From contig NZ_QPMM01000019.1 in NCBI RefSeq assembly GCF_003419895.1, forward strand, positions 51,727 to 115,726: a stretch of DNA of 64,000 bases, read 5' to 3'. Source of the stretch: Chitinophaga silvatica. Its GTDB lineage: Bacteria > Bacteroidota > Bacteroidia > Chitinophagales > Chitinophagaceae. Position 1 is the stretch's first letter; every line of letters starts with the position of its first letter. Of this stretch, positions 63,194 through 64,000 are shown in pieces. The notes below the pieces were generated by a model, which saw only the letters and a list, made by a program, of their open reading frames with translations, ran no database searches and was not told the DNA's origin. A program made the translations under genes and the position numbers.

Positions 63194-64000
63194 ATGCGTT
63201 ATTGTACCCTGTTCCTGCTGCTATGCCTGAGCACTAAAAGCATCGCACAATCAACCAAACTACCCCAGGTACCTGTTGCCCGCCCCCTGCCACCTAATGA
63301 AACAGCCTTGTTCAAAGTGGTAGATCGCCCCCTTGGCAATTATACAGGAACCGTTCCTGTTTCTTTTCCATTAACAAGCCTACATGCCGGACCTATGAGT
63401 ATTGATCTGTCATTGAATTACAATTGCACTGGTGGGGTTAGAGTAGAGGAAGTGGCCAGTGCAGTAGGCCTGGGCTTTAGTTTATCCAATGGTGCAGGTG
63501 TAATTACCCAACAGGTAAGAGATTTGCCGGACGATCAGGGTTATGGGATGATTAATAGTCCTTATACCGTTACTCCCAGCACCTGGCTATGTGGAGATCT
63601 GGCCATGGCAAATGTTAAAGATCAAAGTTTTTTAGATCTTGAGCCAGATGAATATTATTACAATGTAAAAGGCAAATCAGGAAAATTCATTTTAAAGGAG
63701 GATGGTACTATTGCATTTTGTGATAATAATGGTTTTAGTCTTAGTTATGTCTGGAACTCATCCCCCAAATCAATTAAGCAATGGATACTGACAGACGATG
63801 AAGGCAATAAATTTTATTTCGGGCAAAACAAAGCTGGTACGATTAATTATAAACTGATTAATACCTCTACCTACTCCGATGGTATTAATAGTAAAATGGC
63901 CATGTCTTCAGTCTCCTGGTATTTGACCGAGGCCTATGATATGAATGAAGAAAATAAGTTTACCTATACTTATGTGCAGGGAAGCTCAGGTATCCAAACT
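63194..64000 (+). CDS. Rhs/YD-repeat-type surface protein, N-terminal part (runs off the window)
   Basis: The frame is open from ATG 63194 to the last base (269 codons). The N-terminal signal peptide MRYCTLFLLLCLSTKSIAQS is followed by LPQVPVARPLPPNETALFKV. It continues with the typical start of large Bacteroidota Rhs-repeat proteins (GNYTGTVPVSFPLTSLHAGP, DLSLNYNCTGGVRVEEVASA, VGLGFSLSNGAGVITQQVRD). The repeat region and any C-terminal toxin lie outside. These proteins are secreted and may carry variable toxins; whether this one does cannot be seen. Confidence 0.88.
   Translation, partial: MRYCTLFLLLCLSTKSIAQSTKLPQVPVARPLPPNETALFKVVDRPLGNYTGTVPVSFPLTSLHAGPMSIDLSLNYNCTGGVRVEEVASAVGLGFSLSNGAGVITQQVRDLPDDQGYGMINSPYTVTPSTWLCGDLAMANVKDQSFLDLEPDEYYYNVKGKSGKFILKEDGTIAFCDNNGFSLSYVWNSSPKSIKQWILTDDEGNKFYFGQNKAGTINYKLINTSTYSDGINSKMAMSSVSWYLTEAYDMNEENKFTYTYVQGSSGIQT

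Noticed and set aside
1..64000. CRISPR arrays, rRNA genes, insertion sequences
   Set aside because: No regularly spaced short repeats, no rRNA-like sequence and no transposase with terminal repeats were seen while reading both strands. The tandem duplication at 21.4-23.8 kb carries no transposase.

Overview
The window looks like a chromosomal segment from a Bacteroidota bacterium, most likely a chitinophaga-like member of Chitinophagaceae. This rests on the many SusC/SusD pairs, ECF sigma/FecR modules, lipoprotein signals, the Bacteroidota promoter elements (TTG-N19-TAnnTTTG) and the Rhs-type surface protein. It is an inference from gene content, not from a marker gene.

Layout. 1-5.8 kb: tail of a FecR anti-sigma factor, an STN-type SusC and a SusD. 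6-19.4 kb: a lipid/glycerol region. A Tat-exported phospholipase C faces a long minus-strand run, glpD-glpK-glpF-GDPD-susC(frameshifted)-susD, with a divergent DeoR-type regulator (glpR). Together these could release, import and burn the glycerol part of phospholipids. 19.5-26 kb: a lipoprotein, then a decaying array of small paralogous membrane-protein genes. It carries a nearly perfect 1.25-kb tandem duplication, several frameshifted copies and many hairpins. 26-34 kb: a complete sigma/FecR/SusC/SusD module plus a metallohydrolase-like lipoprotein lacking its zinc motif. Two matching promoter-like elements lie upstream of the sigma and fecR genes.

34.1-51.1 kb: a ferritin-like protein, then a glucuronoxylan locus. 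One arm (minus) has LacI, GH67 alpha-glucuronidase, SDR oxidoreductase and carbohydrate esterase. The other arm (plus) has SusC, SusD, GH10 xylanase with inserted CBM, GH3 and mannonate dehydratase uxuA. Two copies of one palindromic operator lie upstream of GH67 and susC. The genes cover binding, cleavage, deacetylation, glucuronic acid removal and entry into the hexuronate pathway.

51.1-56.3 kb: the most unusual part. A minus-strand run encodes a small holin-like membrane protein, a C39-like/VKOR/thioredoxin fusion, two leader-bearing proteins sharing an eight-cysteine pattern (one with an 11x Gly-Ser linker and an extra domain) and a tandem-duplicated GT25 glycosyltransferase. A PhyH-type dioxygenase overlaps the last gene from the opposite strand. 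I read this as a candidate system for making disulfide-rich, possibly glycosylated peptides.

56.3-64 kb: a gene-poor stretch, a DoxX-like protein, a UPF1-like helicase, a LysE exporter, tRNA-Leu(CAG), a secreted coiled-coil protein and the start of an Rhs-like protein that runs off the end. I found no rRNA, CRISPR array, intact insertion sequence or replication origin.
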